Assembly: GCA_009760885.1 (NCBI GenBank)
Contig: CM019701.1
Span: forward strand, 40,328,960 to 40,392,959
Direction: 5' to 3'
Source: Achatina immaculata
Taxonomy: Eukaryota; Mollusca; Gastropoda; Stylommatophora; Achatinidae
Length of the DNA: 64,000 nt
The position numbers were made by a program, and so were the translations under genes. This document shows, one piece after another, positions 22,251-33,206 of this stretch. How positions within the stretch are numbered: the stretch's first letter is position 1; each line of letters begins with the position of its first letter. Under the pieces are notes generated by a model. That model did not search any database. It saw only the letters and a list, made by a program, of their open reading frames with translations, and had not been told where the DNA came from.

Positions 22251-23002
22251 TCCCAGTACAGTTCCTAGCCGATATGTAAGCAGGCAGGAGATGGTACTGA
22301 GCTCAGCCTGCGGCCTTATCATGACAAAGCCATGAAGTTCCTGATCAAAATACAATGAAAATAGCATATAAATAATCTCTACATTAAAGAAATAAATTCT
22401 TCAGAGTTTTCAGATAAGTCTGGAATTAAATACATCAAAGAAATTAGATTCTAACAAAACTAACAGTGTGCTGCTCCAAAGTACAGAGTGACAAATGAAA
22501 GAATGGAGAAAAAAATTGTAATCAACTTTAATCTCTTTCATTCATATCGTAAATCTGGACAAACACATTCTTAATTCAGTTTACATTTACGTGTCATGGA
22601 CTAAGATCAGGTCAGTGCCATGCCCGAAAGCCGTCATCTCTCTCCATCTCGCTCGAACTTCCGTATCTCGATCATTTCAACGTTAGTCGGGCCAGCTGGG
22701 TATATCTTCTTCGCCCTCAATGTCTTTTGCCGTTTACCTTCCCAGCCATGATAAAGTCGTATTTCGCAGGGCCCCAATACTGGCCTGCCAACACGGCACC
22801 AGCTAAACCAGTATTTGTTTCTCTTCAATTATCTGGTGGAATATTTTATCATCAGCTGAAAATAGCATTACTGTCTCTCTCAAGAGCACAGCCACTAGGA
22901 TAAAATGAGTGTGAAAGAGGACACTTGTATAGAGTGGTTTGTTGCTGTTAAAGATTTGAAAACTATTGTACTGTATTATTACATGCTGTTGTTACCGTAA
23001 GC
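22251..23002. other. Unassigned non-coding stretch
   Basis: No supported exon or repeat. The small minus-strand frame at 22634-22828 has no recognised motif. Confidence 0.45.
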
Positions 23003-23080
23003 TTGGTTCATTCATTCATTTGCAAGTCCCTTGCGAAACTTTGCCTCCCTAACAGTACTCCTGTACGCCTCTCGGTTGTG
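23003..23080 (-). mobile_element. LINE-A 3' tail fragment
   Basis: A (TTCA)n tail at 23007-23021 is followed by the last 60 bp of the LINE-A ORF (REAYRxAVREAKF-like on the minus strand), cut off at the CAC/CAT microsatellite. Confidence 0.8.
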
Positions 23081-23083
23081 AGC

Positions 23084-23096
23084 ACCACCAATCACC

Positions 23097-23145
<49 letters not shown>

Positions 23146-23690
23146 CCATCGTCATCGTCATCATCATCAGCTGCGTGCCGATTGGAGTTGGCTATTATAC
23201 TTCTAAAGAGTACACGATCCTTCATGCAGACCATTAGCTCAGTTGGTAATCTCCTCTCACACCATCTCGTCAGACTGTCCAGTATCATTTCTCTTGGTAT
23301 TCTTTAAGCTCTTCTTCCCTATATGTTTTTCCTGTTGTTATAATATTCTCAATGACCCCTCTTCTCATTGCATGTCCTATGAAAGTACATTGCCTCTCTT
23401 TTGTTTGTTTGTTTGTTTTTTTTTGTTTTTTTTTACAAGAATTGTTTGTCTCTCCAGCTCTTTTTATACATTCTCCATTAGTTATTTTTAGTTATTTTTG
23501 CTGTCCAGCGAATTCTCAACATTCTTCTAATAAACCACATTTCTGCTGTTTGCAGTGACTTTTGTGCAGACCTGCCTATTGGCCATGATTCACTTCCATA
23601 AAATAAAATAGGTTCAATACAGCATTTTATAAGATATTATTTTGCCTTTTGTAATACTTTTTCATTTCTCTTTCTGGCTGTCCATGGAAA
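23084..23690 (-). mobile_element. LINE-D 3' portion with expanded (ATG)n tail
   Basis: A (CAC)n(CAT)n run at 23093-23168 is the expanded tail. The minus-strand coding then reads LWRSIIANS-like, RVLFRSI, MILDSLTRWCERRLPTELM and farther up MRRGVIENIITT-like and ESWPIGRSAQKSL-like pieces up to about 23600. Frameshifts are present. Confidence 0.8.
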
Positions 23691-24224
23691 ACTCTACAAT
23701 CTAATCACGGCTCATAAAACCGTAGAAGAAAAAACGAGCCTATCTACGCTCGAGCACAGCTAACAAACTCCTCCCCTCTCAAATGCTAAAAAAAATCATG
23801 TGTCCTGATATCAATTGGACAAAGAATACCCAATCATCACGCAGCTCACCAACTCAGTCACGTGGTAAAATGATCACCGTTCACATCGCCATTTGCTTAA
23901 ACGCGTGTTGCAAGTCAGGCTTTGACAGTCACGATACACTAAGTAACCCCTTTCCTGCTGTAATTTGAATAAAGAAAACAGAAGGAAAATCAAGGTCTCT
24001 ATCACTGTATATCCAAGGCGATTCATGCTGCTCTGTGATAGATTTGCCCTATAATGTCCGTCATATCTTTCTTTCTTGCTTACCATGAAGATTCCAGTGC
24101 GACATACACTCTTATTAACAATATAAGCGAAATCACAAGTTTGATTAAAACTGGTTTTACTACAACAGATGGGAAATAACCCCATACTTTAATTAATATG
24201 ACGAAACAGTACGAGGCACATACG

Positions 24225-24510
24225 CTGTCAGATGTGGCAGTCAGCGAGTCATAGCTGACACGTTAGCGTCAGGACTGGCTGTCACAGCCGACCAAGACTG
24301 ATCCACCCCTCCGTTGGTACCCCTCCCCCCCCCCCAGCAACAGGCCTGGTCTGGCTAACGACCCAGAGGTCGCCATAGTCCCAGTAGCGTTGGATTCTGT
24401 TAAAAAAAAATTGTTGCAGACTCCATGCCTTTCAGCTTTGCTCAGGGACTGAAAAAGATAGCTGTTGTGCCCCGATCCAGATCCTCAAACGAAGATTTGC
24501 CTCAACATCT
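24225..24510. repeat. Dispersed repeat, copy 2 of 3
   Basis: Related to 4189-4490 and 48963-49175 (CTGACACGTTAGCG, CTCCGTTGGTACCCC, CAACAGGCCTGGTCTGGCTA). It contains a C run at 24326-24335. Confidence 0.55.
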
Positions 24511-24535
24511 TCACCGCATAAGGTGCAAAAAATAC

Positions 24536-24830
24536 TTTGCAGTTACAGTGGTCAGAAAAAGTAGATGAACATATGTCGGTCACGTGAAGAGAAGAAACAG
24601 TCAAAAAATCATACAACAAACTATTAAATGTAACAGAACAGGCCGAAGAAAAATAGGTCGACCAAGTGAAATTCTAGTTTCAACTCTAAAAAAGCTCTAA
24701 AAGAAGAGGCCAAATTAGTAGGCATAAAATCCCTTGATTAAGTTGAAAAGCTCGCCGAAAACAGGAAAACGTGGCGAACTACCTTGCATGTGACGTTTAA
24801 CGGCATGGGACAGTATCAGTTAGACAGTTA
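24536..24830 (+). mobile_element. LINE-C C-terminal fragment
   Basis: Plus-strand pieces CNRTGRRKIGRPSEI and LAENRKTWRTTL-like, ending at the family 3' end (TTTAACGGCATGGGACAG). Decayed. GAAGAA-rich low-complexity sequence follows at 24840-24925. Confidence 0.8.
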
Positions 24831-25377
24831 ATTTTTAAAAAAAACAGAAGAAGAAGAAAAAGAAGAAAAAGAGGAGGACGAGAAGGACGAGGAGGATGAA
24901 GAGTAGAAGAAGTAGATGAAGAAAAGAACAATGCATTGTTGTTTACGGAGATCATGAAACATAAAATTCCTACTTTTTTGTTATAATAGATTAAGATCTG
25001 TGTGAATGTTCGTGTTTTTCTATTCATTTGATTAATCCTTGTGAGCTTGTGCCACAGATGGTGAATTTTGACACGAAGATGTTAATCTTCTATCGCTTTG
25101 TTCATACAAATAATTAAACACTTTCAGATACTCAAACACGCACACTACACATCTTTAAACGCTTTGATTCTTATACTAACTTTAGTATCAGGTCTGAATC
25201 TGATACCACCGGATTAGTAGATCCAGCATCTAAACACTCAGCAAACCAGGCTTCTATGTTAACGATAATACCTAATAAATGTATTGACGAACCTGTTTAT
25301 TGCTTGCCCGTGTGTTTGAAGTAAAACGTTATACTTTTAACTACACGTGATCTCACTGTAGTTTTCAGTTCATTTCG

Positions 25378-25742
25378 ATACCTCCGATACAGAATTTCTG
25401 GAGAATCTGAACTCACAAGGTGAACCGATTCCAGGGTCTGCTTCTGGTGCCCTCAAGGAGGAACTACTTTTTCAGCTTTCTCAGGCTTATGGAATAGGGC
25501 GCAGTGATATTCCTGAACCGAACAGCCGCACATCCAAGTTTTGGATGCGCTACCTTTTTGAAGGAGACTGGACCGTATGGAAGGCAGGGTACCACTGTGA
25601 ATACACACAGTACATCATAGAACGACCATCTCTCATTGACGATGTATTTGTTGTAGGGTCAGACCACGTGAACTGCATCGAAAACGCCTGGACGGAGTCA
25701 GCTTTCCTCAGTGTAGAGAAAGTTTTTGAGAAGTATTTCTAA
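25378..25742 (+). pseudogene. Truncated duplicate of the LAAO terminal exon
   Basis: It has lost the first 210 bp or so of the exon together with the original acceptor, plus an in-frame 18-bp block (the codons for NRVTVA in copy 1). What remains is open in frame from DTSDTEFLENL to EKVFEKYF and TAA. From 25569 to 25787 it is identical to 17886-18104, whereas the flanks differ at several percent. A CAG at the end of GTAGTTTTCAG could act as a new acceptor, but no matching upstream exon is seen. Most likely a non-functional paralogous exon. A role as an alternative last exon of gene 1 cannot be excluded from sequence alone. Confidence 0.85.
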
Positions 25743-26346
25743 TAAATTATCTGCTCCTGTCACTGGTTTCTTCTTTACCAGAAATGATTTTTCCATACTC
25801 TAACCAGAGCTTAGTGTTTTTCTGTATATTTTCTTGTTATTTTCTTTTTCTTCTTCTCATCCAGTCTAAAGCTGGTATACAGAATTATTATGTTCTGTTT
25901 GGTTATTGTTTTATCATGAAGAGCATTTTTGTTTCCTCACACGAAGTTAAATTGTTCTGTTTTGTTATAAATATGCTCCGAAGTGTCATTTTGGTTTGAC
26001 TGTAGGTAATAAAGTAATGCACATCAAACTACCAAATATGAAGTTATTACGTGCGAAATTTCTCTGATTTTTGCTTCTGTCCTTCTTTGTTTGCTTGTTT
26101 GTTTGTTTGTTTAGATTATACTCAAACAAGATCCATATTTTGTTCCTGATCTTCGTTACTAAGAGTTAGATGAAGGAGTGTGGGTCAGTTTTAGGAAAAC
26201 AGAGGAGGGAGAGAAAAGAAACAAAAAAGACGAAAGAAAAGTTAGCAGTAAGGAGTAGGAACAATGAAATTATTATGAAAACTCAATATTTCGGTGAATG
26301 TGCGTTTAATACGGGTGATGGAAAAGACATCATAAATAGATCTACA

Positions 26347-26614
26347 AAAGTAAAGATAGTCCCATAGCAAATGCCGTAGGGGGTGAAGCGTTAGAGACCT
26401 CATTATGCTGGGTCATCAGAGTATGAGGTAGGGTGACCAGTTCCTTTCCTCGCTGCCTTTACTTCCCAGATTTTCTCTGGTACCCATTTTACGAGGCTGG
26501 GTCGACCTCGGGGCCGTATTGGTCGGAAAAAAAATCCCGCTCAGCTGGGGATTCGAACCCTCGACCATTTGGTTGCTAGACGAGTGCTCTAACCACTACG
26601 CTAGCCGGCCCCTC
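26347..26614 (-). mobile_element. tRNA-derived SINE, second copy, with 13-bp target duplication
   Basis: Reverse complement of the SINE at 37-306 with few differences. AAATAGATCTACA lies at 26334-26346 and again at 26615-26627. The paralogous position in duplication copy 1 (near 18635-18650) has no SINE, so insertion post-dates the duplication. Confidence 0.95.
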
Positions 26615-26703
26615 AAATAGATCTACACAACCTACACCATCTTATCTGTGATAAGCTTCCTCAGAAAAATATGGACAGTTTATAAGTGCTGGTTGAAATG
26701 AAA

Positions 26704-26797
26704 AGAAGAGGAAGAGTAGAGGAAGAGTAGAGGAAGAGTAGAGGAAGAGTAGAGGAAGAGTAGAGGAAGAGTAGAGGAAGAGTAGAGGAAGAGTATT
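26704..26797. repeat. 12-bp minisatellite (GAGGAAGAGTAG)n
   Basis: Eight near-perfect units, absent from the paralogous copy near 18700. A (GTT)n run lies at 26903-26923. Confidence 0.95.
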
Positions 26798-27136
26798 GCA
26801 GACCGTCGTTATCTCTGAGGTTGTTATCGTCGACAAGTTTCTTATCTTGTTTCTGTCTGTTTGTTGTGTCTTTTCTGTTGGCCTTGACATAAGGATCTGT
26901 TTTTTTGTTGTTGTTGTTGTTGTTTGCTGTTTTCACAATGTAATTCTTTCTTTAAAAAATAAACAAACATACTAAAGATGTCATTTGACTTGGATATGTA
27001 AACTCCGTTTGCTTAACTACTCAAAATAAAATTGCTCTTTTCTTTAGTTGGTAAACAAGTAACGCTGCTTCTACGTGCAGTTTTCCGGAGTAAGCTTTGT
27101 GGGTTTCAGTTGGAAAACGTAACCAACGAACATCGT

Positions 27137-27273
27137 CTTACATCCTACATCTTACATCACACCAGTGCCGTTAAACGTCACATAGGGCTCGCATTGCAGT
27201 TCCCGAATTTTTCCTGTTTTCTGCGAGCTTTTCGACCTCATCGAGGGATTTTATGGCTACTAATTTGATCTCT
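27137..27273 (-). mobile_element. LINE-C 3' end, paralogue of 19285-19389
   Basis: Tail-like CTTACATCCTACATCTTACA, then minus-strand LVAIKSLDEVEKLAENRKN and ALCDV. It is interrupted at 27273 by the LINE-F segment; TTTGATCTCT at 27264-27273 is the left target duplication. Confidence 0.85.
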
Positions 27274-29040
27274 GGGTTTTGGTGACCTGAAAACAGGGTT
27301 GTCTCCCCTGTTGCTAGTCTAATTTTGCCTGTTCCTGTCCAGTGTATTTCGCTCAGATCCAGTATCTTTATTTTCCTCTCTGTATTTCTGTAAAGCTCCA
27401 GTTCCATGGAACAGGTGGTTGGCTATCTCCCAAACTCCATAGTCGCCTCTTACGACATACGTGAAAGGTGGCAGTCTCGTTCTTCTTCTTCGTTTGCTTC
27501 TACCACCAAGACCGCACTGTGATCCTACTGAATTTACCCCAGTGGTCCCCTAAAGGTCCTGTGGTCCCCCGTGTGGTCCCCGTGTGATACCACACAAGGT
27601 CCCCGAGAGGACCACAAGAGGTTCAGAGTATCGCACGGCTTGAACCTGTATTCTTGGTGGTTCTCAGAAGCGGGATTGCGTGACACCGTGGTTTTCGTTG
27701 CACCAGTTTAGTCTAGAGTTGGACTTTCTCACTAGAAAACCTCAACGTGTTTTGGATATCAGTATATCCCCGCTGGGTGAGAGGTGGTTGTCCATCCAGG
27801 CTAGAGTTGGACTTTCTCACCGGAAAACCTCAGCGTGATTAGGATGCGCAAACATCCCCGCCGGGTGAGAGGTGGTTGCCTATCTATACTGCCCTGGTCC
27901 AGTGTCTCCGACTTCAGCATTTTGTGGTCGTGGCCGCTACCCTTCTTAGTTGTGACCGGGACGGAGCTTTTGTGCAGGAGGACGAATCCTCGCCACTAGT
28001 GACTTCTACCCCTGGGTTGAGCCGGTTTAGGCATATTATTCCAGCATGGGCGTGTTTAGGACATGACCGACCTCTAGAGCAGAGGTACCGTGACATGCGT
28101 AGCCATCAAGTTTCAACCCTGGTGTAAGCCGGTTTAGGCATATTTCACCAGTATGGGTGTAGAACGGACGTGGCCGGCCTCTAGAGCAGTGGTATGAGTA
28201 GCTCTCGCCGCGAGACTACTAGACAAACCGATTAAGCTTCACTTTATCCTTTCCCTCACCTTTTAACATCGGCGCCACACAGCAACCCTGATTGCTTTTC
28301 CGCATTTTCTTCCTTGGCTGCGAGGAGCTTCACTACACGCGCGGCATCAGAAGAATCTCTCCAGCAGTGTCTTAGACAGTTCAGGCATTTTGCACGGTAT
28401 GATTGCACTTAGGATGTGGCCGACCCCCAGACCAGAGGTGCCGTGATTTGACTACTGTTTACTTCGCTTATTCTTTTCTTTCACCTTTTCCACTGTGGTG
28501 CCGCACAGCAACCCCATTTGCTCCTTTCTTCATTGGCCAGGAGGACCCCAGTCCAAGCACGGCAGCTGAAGAATCTCGCCAGCAGCGGTAGATGAGCTAC
28601 TAAACATGACTCTCATCTACCCGAAACGTCTGGTTTTCAGGCGCCAGATATTTGCCTTCGCCCCTTATCCTGTCAGCTTAAACAGTTCTGCCACGAGAAG
28701 GCCAGGAGTTGGACTTGACTGTCAGAAGCTATTTGAGACGCATCCCATTGGAGAGGAGAGCGTGTCTCCACCCCACCTCCGACAACAACAGCCCTTAGAA
28801 CCGAAAGTGGCAGTGATCCTAATGTTTTTCCCCAGATCTGGGTCCCTATAACCACACAGGCAGGAACCTATGAACCTACAAATCAAGTCTACGAAATAGA
28901 GTTGGACTGGCCACACTCTGGGAAAACCCGACACCAACTTAGCAAGACAGGCTCTGACATGGTATTCTCAAGGAAATAGAAAACGAAAAAGACCTAGACT
29001 TACTTGGAGTATAAAAATTATAACAGTGACCAGAGACAAT
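27274..29040 (+). mobile_element. LINE-F insertion (paralogous copy), split by element Z
   Basis: 27274-27467 is minus-strand endonuclease N-terminus (LELYRNTERKIKILDLSEIH, GKIRLATGETTLFSG). After element Z, 28807-29040 is plus-strand LINE-F C-terminus (YEPTNQVYEIELDWPHSGKT-like). The end of this piece and its tail are lost at about 29040. Confidence 0.72.
27476..28806 (-). mobile_element. Element Z: 1.33 kb non-coding retroposon with hairpin subrepeats
   Basis: The target duplication GTGGCAGT is at 27468-27475 and 28807-28814; the paralogous site near 19575 is empty. In minus orientation the element ends in a (GAA)n tail (27476-27495 on plus is TTC-rich). It holds two 85-bp units (27714-27885), each with an outer CTCACNGG/CCNGGTGAG stem and an inner stem (GGATAT/ATATCC, GGATG/CATCC). 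These are followed by two to three units of about 110 bp around GCCGGTTTAGGCATATT and CGACCTCTAGAGCAGAGGT. No ORF is credible. Nearly the same element recurs at 43519-44901. Confidence 0.85.
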
Positions 29041-29054
29041 GAATATACATATAA

Positions 29055-29310
29055 GATGCTACAATCCAATCACCGCACATATAACAGTAGACGAAGAAAC
29101 TAACCCATCTACTCTCGAGCACAACTCATAAACTTCTCCTCTCTCAAATCCCAAAAACGTGTTGGCCTGATATATACGGGACATTGAATTACCAATCATC
29201 ATGCAGCTTAAATTAATTGTAGCCCTGTTCAGTGACGGGCATTACCCTGACTACAAACGTGAGCTTCCTCTCATCCAATCTAACGCTGGTATGTAGAATG
29301 ATTGTTTGTT
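29055..29310 (+). repeat. Partial third copy of the LAAO-module duplication, exon lost
   Basis: 29055-29200 resembles 23690-23850 (CTACTCTCGAGCACAACTCA, CTTCTCCTCTCAAATCCC). 29255-29310 then resembles the LAAO 3' UTR (CTCATCCAATCTAACGCTGG versus CTCATCCAGTCTAAAGCTGG). The exon between is absent. Confidence 0.55.
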
Positions 29311-29329
29311 TATTGCCTACTAATTTAGT

Positions 29330-29610
29330 AATACAGGAGGCGGGGCGTGGAGAAACAATTGACAGTGGGAGTGTACATGTTATGATTTCTCTCAGTGTGT
29401 TTCTTTATTAGAAGATACAACCGTCCTGGATCAATCAACGTCAAAATTGGCCGAGGAAGTTTTTATGAGTGGATAAGAAACGCCCTGACATTGTCTTGAC
29501 AAAGTCTTAACAAAAACAAGGCGTTGATAAACAGACTGAAAGGAAAAGTTGACACCTCGTCACTAATATTAACGAAGTGACTGGACGGTAAGATGTGATA
29601 CAAGGGCCAA
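29330..29610 (+). repeat. Duplicated 285-bp segment, copy a
   Basis: About 88-90% like 31553-31835. Both copies hold an acceptor-like TTTATTAG followed by a short open frame (RYNRP...GRG.FYEWIRNAL) that ends at TGA. No family was recognised. Confidence 0.7.
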
Positions 29611-30290
29611 ATAGTTGTATTCTCCCTTGTACTATTATATTGGCAGTGCCGTCCAACTTGTTACCACGTGGTAGCCGCCATCATGGAGGTCAGCTGAGTG
29701 GAGGCCCGTGCACGTTCGTGCTCCGGCCACTGAGCTTTTGCCCCAACATAGTCTGTAACGACTACTCAGCGGGGGTTTCGCAGACAGTTTCATAGCCGCA
29801 TTGTACCGACATGCAACATTATGTTTATGTGGTTATCGTAGTTTAAAGAAGTAGCATCCATTGATGACATAGATACGAGAAATGACGACTGCGGTAAAAC
29901 TGGTTCTAAGAATGAGGATATGAAGATGTCTAGGGTTTAGTTTAAAAATAAATAAATAATTAAATAAATAATGCACAACACTTAATCACTGCAGTAAAAA
30001 GTGATAACAAAACGTAGAAAGTCTGAAAAAAAAGTAGTTGTGCGCTCGTTAAGTAATAAAGCCGTTCCTACCTTTTCCTAGTTTGTACTGAAAGTTGCAG
30101 GTAGCCATTCTACAACCAAGTGATTGGCGCGCTTCCCACTGAACTTTAAAAACTCCACTTTTTTTTCTTGATAGACTATTCAAAGGTTCAAAATCAGACT
30201 CGCTGCTTTCAGGAGAGCCCCATGTATGCCCGCCGTGGGCCACAGCATCCATCCAAGAGTATGATTCCCCCTCCCTATCGATGATTCATT
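29611..30290. other. Unassigned non-coding stretch
   Basis: 30035-30090 resembles 45590-45640 (AATAAAGCYGTYCCTA...TTCCTAGTT), a possible small dispersed repeat. Nothing else was recognised. Confidence 0.4.
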
Positions 30291-30537
30291 TGAGTGGCAA
30301 ATTGGTTAGTGCAATGGTCTCTCATGACAAAGGTTTGAATCCGGCCGGAGGCACCCCAGTCACCCAGCTGTAGAAATGGGTACCCGACTTCTTCTGGAGT
30401 TGGGGGAGGAAAGCCAGCCAGGCATGATACTGACCATATCACCCTCTAGTGTGCTGACAGGTCAAGGAAAATAAGGGCACTAACACTATATCCCCATGGG
30501 CCTCTAAGGCATGACAGGATTATCTTTACCTTTTCTT
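30291..30537 (+). mobile_element. tRNA-derived SINE, second family
   Basis: A-box-like TGGCAAATTGGTTAGTGCAA and B-box GGTTTGAATCC, then a body with AAATGGGTACCCGAC and the end ATTATCTTTACCTTTTCTT. The 3' end resembles that of the other SINE, but the head differs. No clear target duplication was seen. Confidence 0.78.
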
Positions 30538-30616
30538 ACATGTTGCTGCAGCGTCGATCTCAGTGCATGAACTCAGTTGCGCCGGCGTCGACTCTGTAAA
30601 TTAAAAGATAACGCTA

Positions 30617-30836
30617 GTAGACACTAACCACTCTGTTGTTCGTGAGTTCCGTCTCAACATAGGAGCACATAAAGCAAAAGGTAAATCTACTAGACACTAA
30701 CCACTCTGTTGTTCGTGAGTTCCGTCTCAACATAGGAGCACGTAAAGCAAAAGGTAAATCTACTAGACACTAACCACTCTGTTGTTCGTGAGTTCCGTCT
30801 CAACATAGGAGCACGTAAAGCAAAAGGTAAATCTAC
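30617..30836. repeat. Three tandem 73-bp units
   Basis: TAGACACTAACCACTCTGTT starts near 30618, 30691 and 30764 with almost no divergence, indicating recent amplification. Not a multiple of three. Confidence 0.95.
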
Positions 30837-30964
30837 TTTTTCTTTTAGTGACTCAGAAAATTGATTAACAACTTTTGGTTTTTGAGACATGACAGCTGGT
30901 TTTGGACAGAAAGTTTAGAAAATGTCTAAAGTGACAGTTACCAACAGTTATGTCTAGACTTGGC

Positions 30965-31372
30965 AGCCAATCAGTCAGTCAGTCATTTGCATGTCCTTTC
31001 CAGTACTTTGCCTTCCTAACAAATCTCCTGTAAGCCTTTCGGTTGTAAGCAAGATGCCCTGCTGCTGATGCGTCCATTTGCAGATTGTCAACGATGTCTT
31101 ACAGCCATCTTTTCCTTGGTCTTCCTCTCTTTCTTTTCCTATTATGTACCCTTCTAAGAAGGTCTTCTCTAAATTCTCATGACGTTTAATGTGTCCAAAA
31201 CATTTAATTTCTCTCTGTTTAATCCTCTTTACTAGCCAGCCATCTTCAATATTAAGTTCTTGTAGTATGGATATATTTGTTCTTTTTTGTGTCCATGGTG
31301 TTTGAAGAACTCTTCTGTAGCATTTACATTCAAAGGGATTTATGTGTTTATCAGCTGTTTTGTTAAGAGTCC
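30965..31372 (-). mobile_element. LINE-A C-terminal fragment
   Basis: A (CAGT)n tail at 30972-30984, then minus-strand LINE-A C-terminus (DIVDNLQMDASAAGHLAYNR-like, FGHIKRHENL-like, LQELNIEDGWLVKRIK-like). Truncated at 31372. Confidence 0.88.
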
Positions 31373-31552
31373 AGTAAAGTGTCTAGGCTGGAGTTTATAG
31401 AATTATATAGAAAATGAAGAAATGTATCGTTTTTTCCAACTCTAGCGTACGCTACATACCTCGGCGGGAATGAATAATAATCTCTCATGCCTGCGTATTG
31501 ATTACAAATATTGATCTCGCCAGCCAATATCCAACCACTTTAAAGCAAATGA

Positions 31553-31835
31553 AGTCATACAGGAGGCGGGGCTTGAAGAAACAACTAACAGTGGGAGGAG
31601 ACATGTTCTGATTTCTGTCAGCTTTTTTCTTTTATTAGAAGATACAACCGTCCTGCATCGTTTAACGTCAAAACTGGCAGAGGAAATTTTTATGAGTGGA
31701 TAAGAAACGCCCTGATACTGTCTTGATGAAGTCTTAACAAAGACAACAATGCGTGGATAAATAGATTGGCAGGAAAAGTTGACACGTCGTCAATAATATT
31801 AACAAAGTGAGTGGACGGTAAGATGTGATACAAAA
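31553..31835 (+). repeat. Duplicated 285-bp segment, copy b
   Basis: See 29330-29610. The short frame is also open here, with replacements G/A, I/F, I/T and S/N. Confidence 0.7.
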
Positions 31836-32283
31836 TTTCTATGAGAGCACACATAAAGACCTCTGTTCACTTCTAGTGATCGCTGCATGAACATCCTTAA
31901 TATAAAAATTGCGTTTGTTGCTCTTTCTCCTTCTACAAATTAAGTAACTCACAGACAACTTGCCAACCATAATCGATAAGGCCAACCTCCTTCTTTTGTG
32001 CATCAAGTTTGAAGACCCGAAATAATTGCCTGGCTAGGGTAGGAGAGAAAAAGGGAAAGGAAGATTTTTTTTTCAAACGTTCTTTACCACTGACACAATT
32101 CAAAGATAATGTGTGCAGATTTTAAAACTGAAATATTCCATTTGTAACAACCAGTGAAGTTTGCAATGTGACAGTAACTGCGACAAAACTGGTAACTCTA
32201 GAGTTAGACGCAAGTGTATGGTTTAGTCCTATCAAAAGAGAAAGAAGAAAGAAACTAAGTAATTACATTGCTATTGTATCTTC

Positions 32284-32334
<51 letters not shown>

Positions 32335-32343
32335 CTTTGTAAA
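31836..32343. other. Unassigned, with (TC)n microsatellite
   Basis: (TC)n at 32281-32328. The frame across it is an artefact. Nothing else was recognised. Confidence 0.5.
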
Positions 32344-33206
32344 AACGTACCATTCATTCATTCATTCATTTGCATGTCGTTTGCGAAACTTTAGCTCTCT
32401 AGCAGCACCCCTGTAGGCCTCTCGGTTGTGAGCAAGATGGCCTGCTGCTGATGCATACATCTGCAGATCATCAACGATGTCTTGCAGCCATCTTACCCTT
32501 GGTCTTCCTCTCTTTCTTTTTCACATTATGTACCCTTCCAAGACGGTCTTCTCTAGATTATCATGACGTTTAATGTGTCCAAAATATTTAAGTTTTCTCT
32601 CTTTAATTCTCTTTACTAGCCAGCCTTCTTCAATATTAAGTTCTTGTAGTATGGATATATGTGTTCTTTTTTGTTTCCTTAATATTTGAAGAACTCTTCT
32701 GCAGCATTTACATTCAAAGACATTTATATGTTTCTCAGTTATTTTGATAAGTTTCCAGGTCTTACAAGCATATGTTGCGATGGAAAAGATGCATGCCCTT
32801 AAAAATCTTATATTTGTAGTTCTGTCTGTTCCTCTCCACAGATACTTTAGTTGCTTTACTTTATGAAGAGCGATAGATGTCCTCCTTTCAATTTCCCTCA
32901 TTTTATTTATATTACTAGTTAGTAGTGATCCAAGATATTCAAAACTCTGCACTTCTTCCAATTTTTCCTCATTGATACATATTTCAGCTGCCTTGTTTGT
33001 TTTGTCAGCTGTCATCAATTTAGTTTTCTTCGCATTAAGATAGAGGTTTTGCTCTTCGCTGTTTATATACTCCTGACGGACCCCTTGTTTTATGTCAAAC
33101 CAAGTTGTTGTTTCACCATTTATTCTTACTGCTGCCTGTTGGCCTTGATACAGCAGTGATGTTAATTGTATCAAAGGTGTTGGAAATCTCATGTTTTTCA
33201 TTTTGT
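32344..33206 (-). mobile_element. LINE-A, 3' half with internal deletion
   Basis: A (TTCA)n tail, then a 226-codon minus-strand frame from MRFPTPLIQLTSLLYQG via INGETTTWFDIKQGVRQEY. That frame jumps past the catalytic ADD segment to SEEQNLYLNAKKTKLM and on to FGHIKRHDNLEKTVLEGYIM. About 200 bp covering the YADD box are missing. Confidence 0.9.

Larger units (their letters stand above)
23690..29040 (+). repeat. Segmental duplication, copy 2, enlarged by insertions
   Basis: Homologous to 16980-19735. The 5' part at 23860-23955 is separated from 25022 onward by a 1.1 kb segment holding a dispersed repeat and a LINE-C piece. The copy then continues through intron, truncated terminal exon, 3' flank (with a SINE at 26347), the LINE-C remnant, the LINE-F inverted segment, an element Z copy and the LINE-F C-terminus. 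A partial third copy follows at once. Confidence 0.82.
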
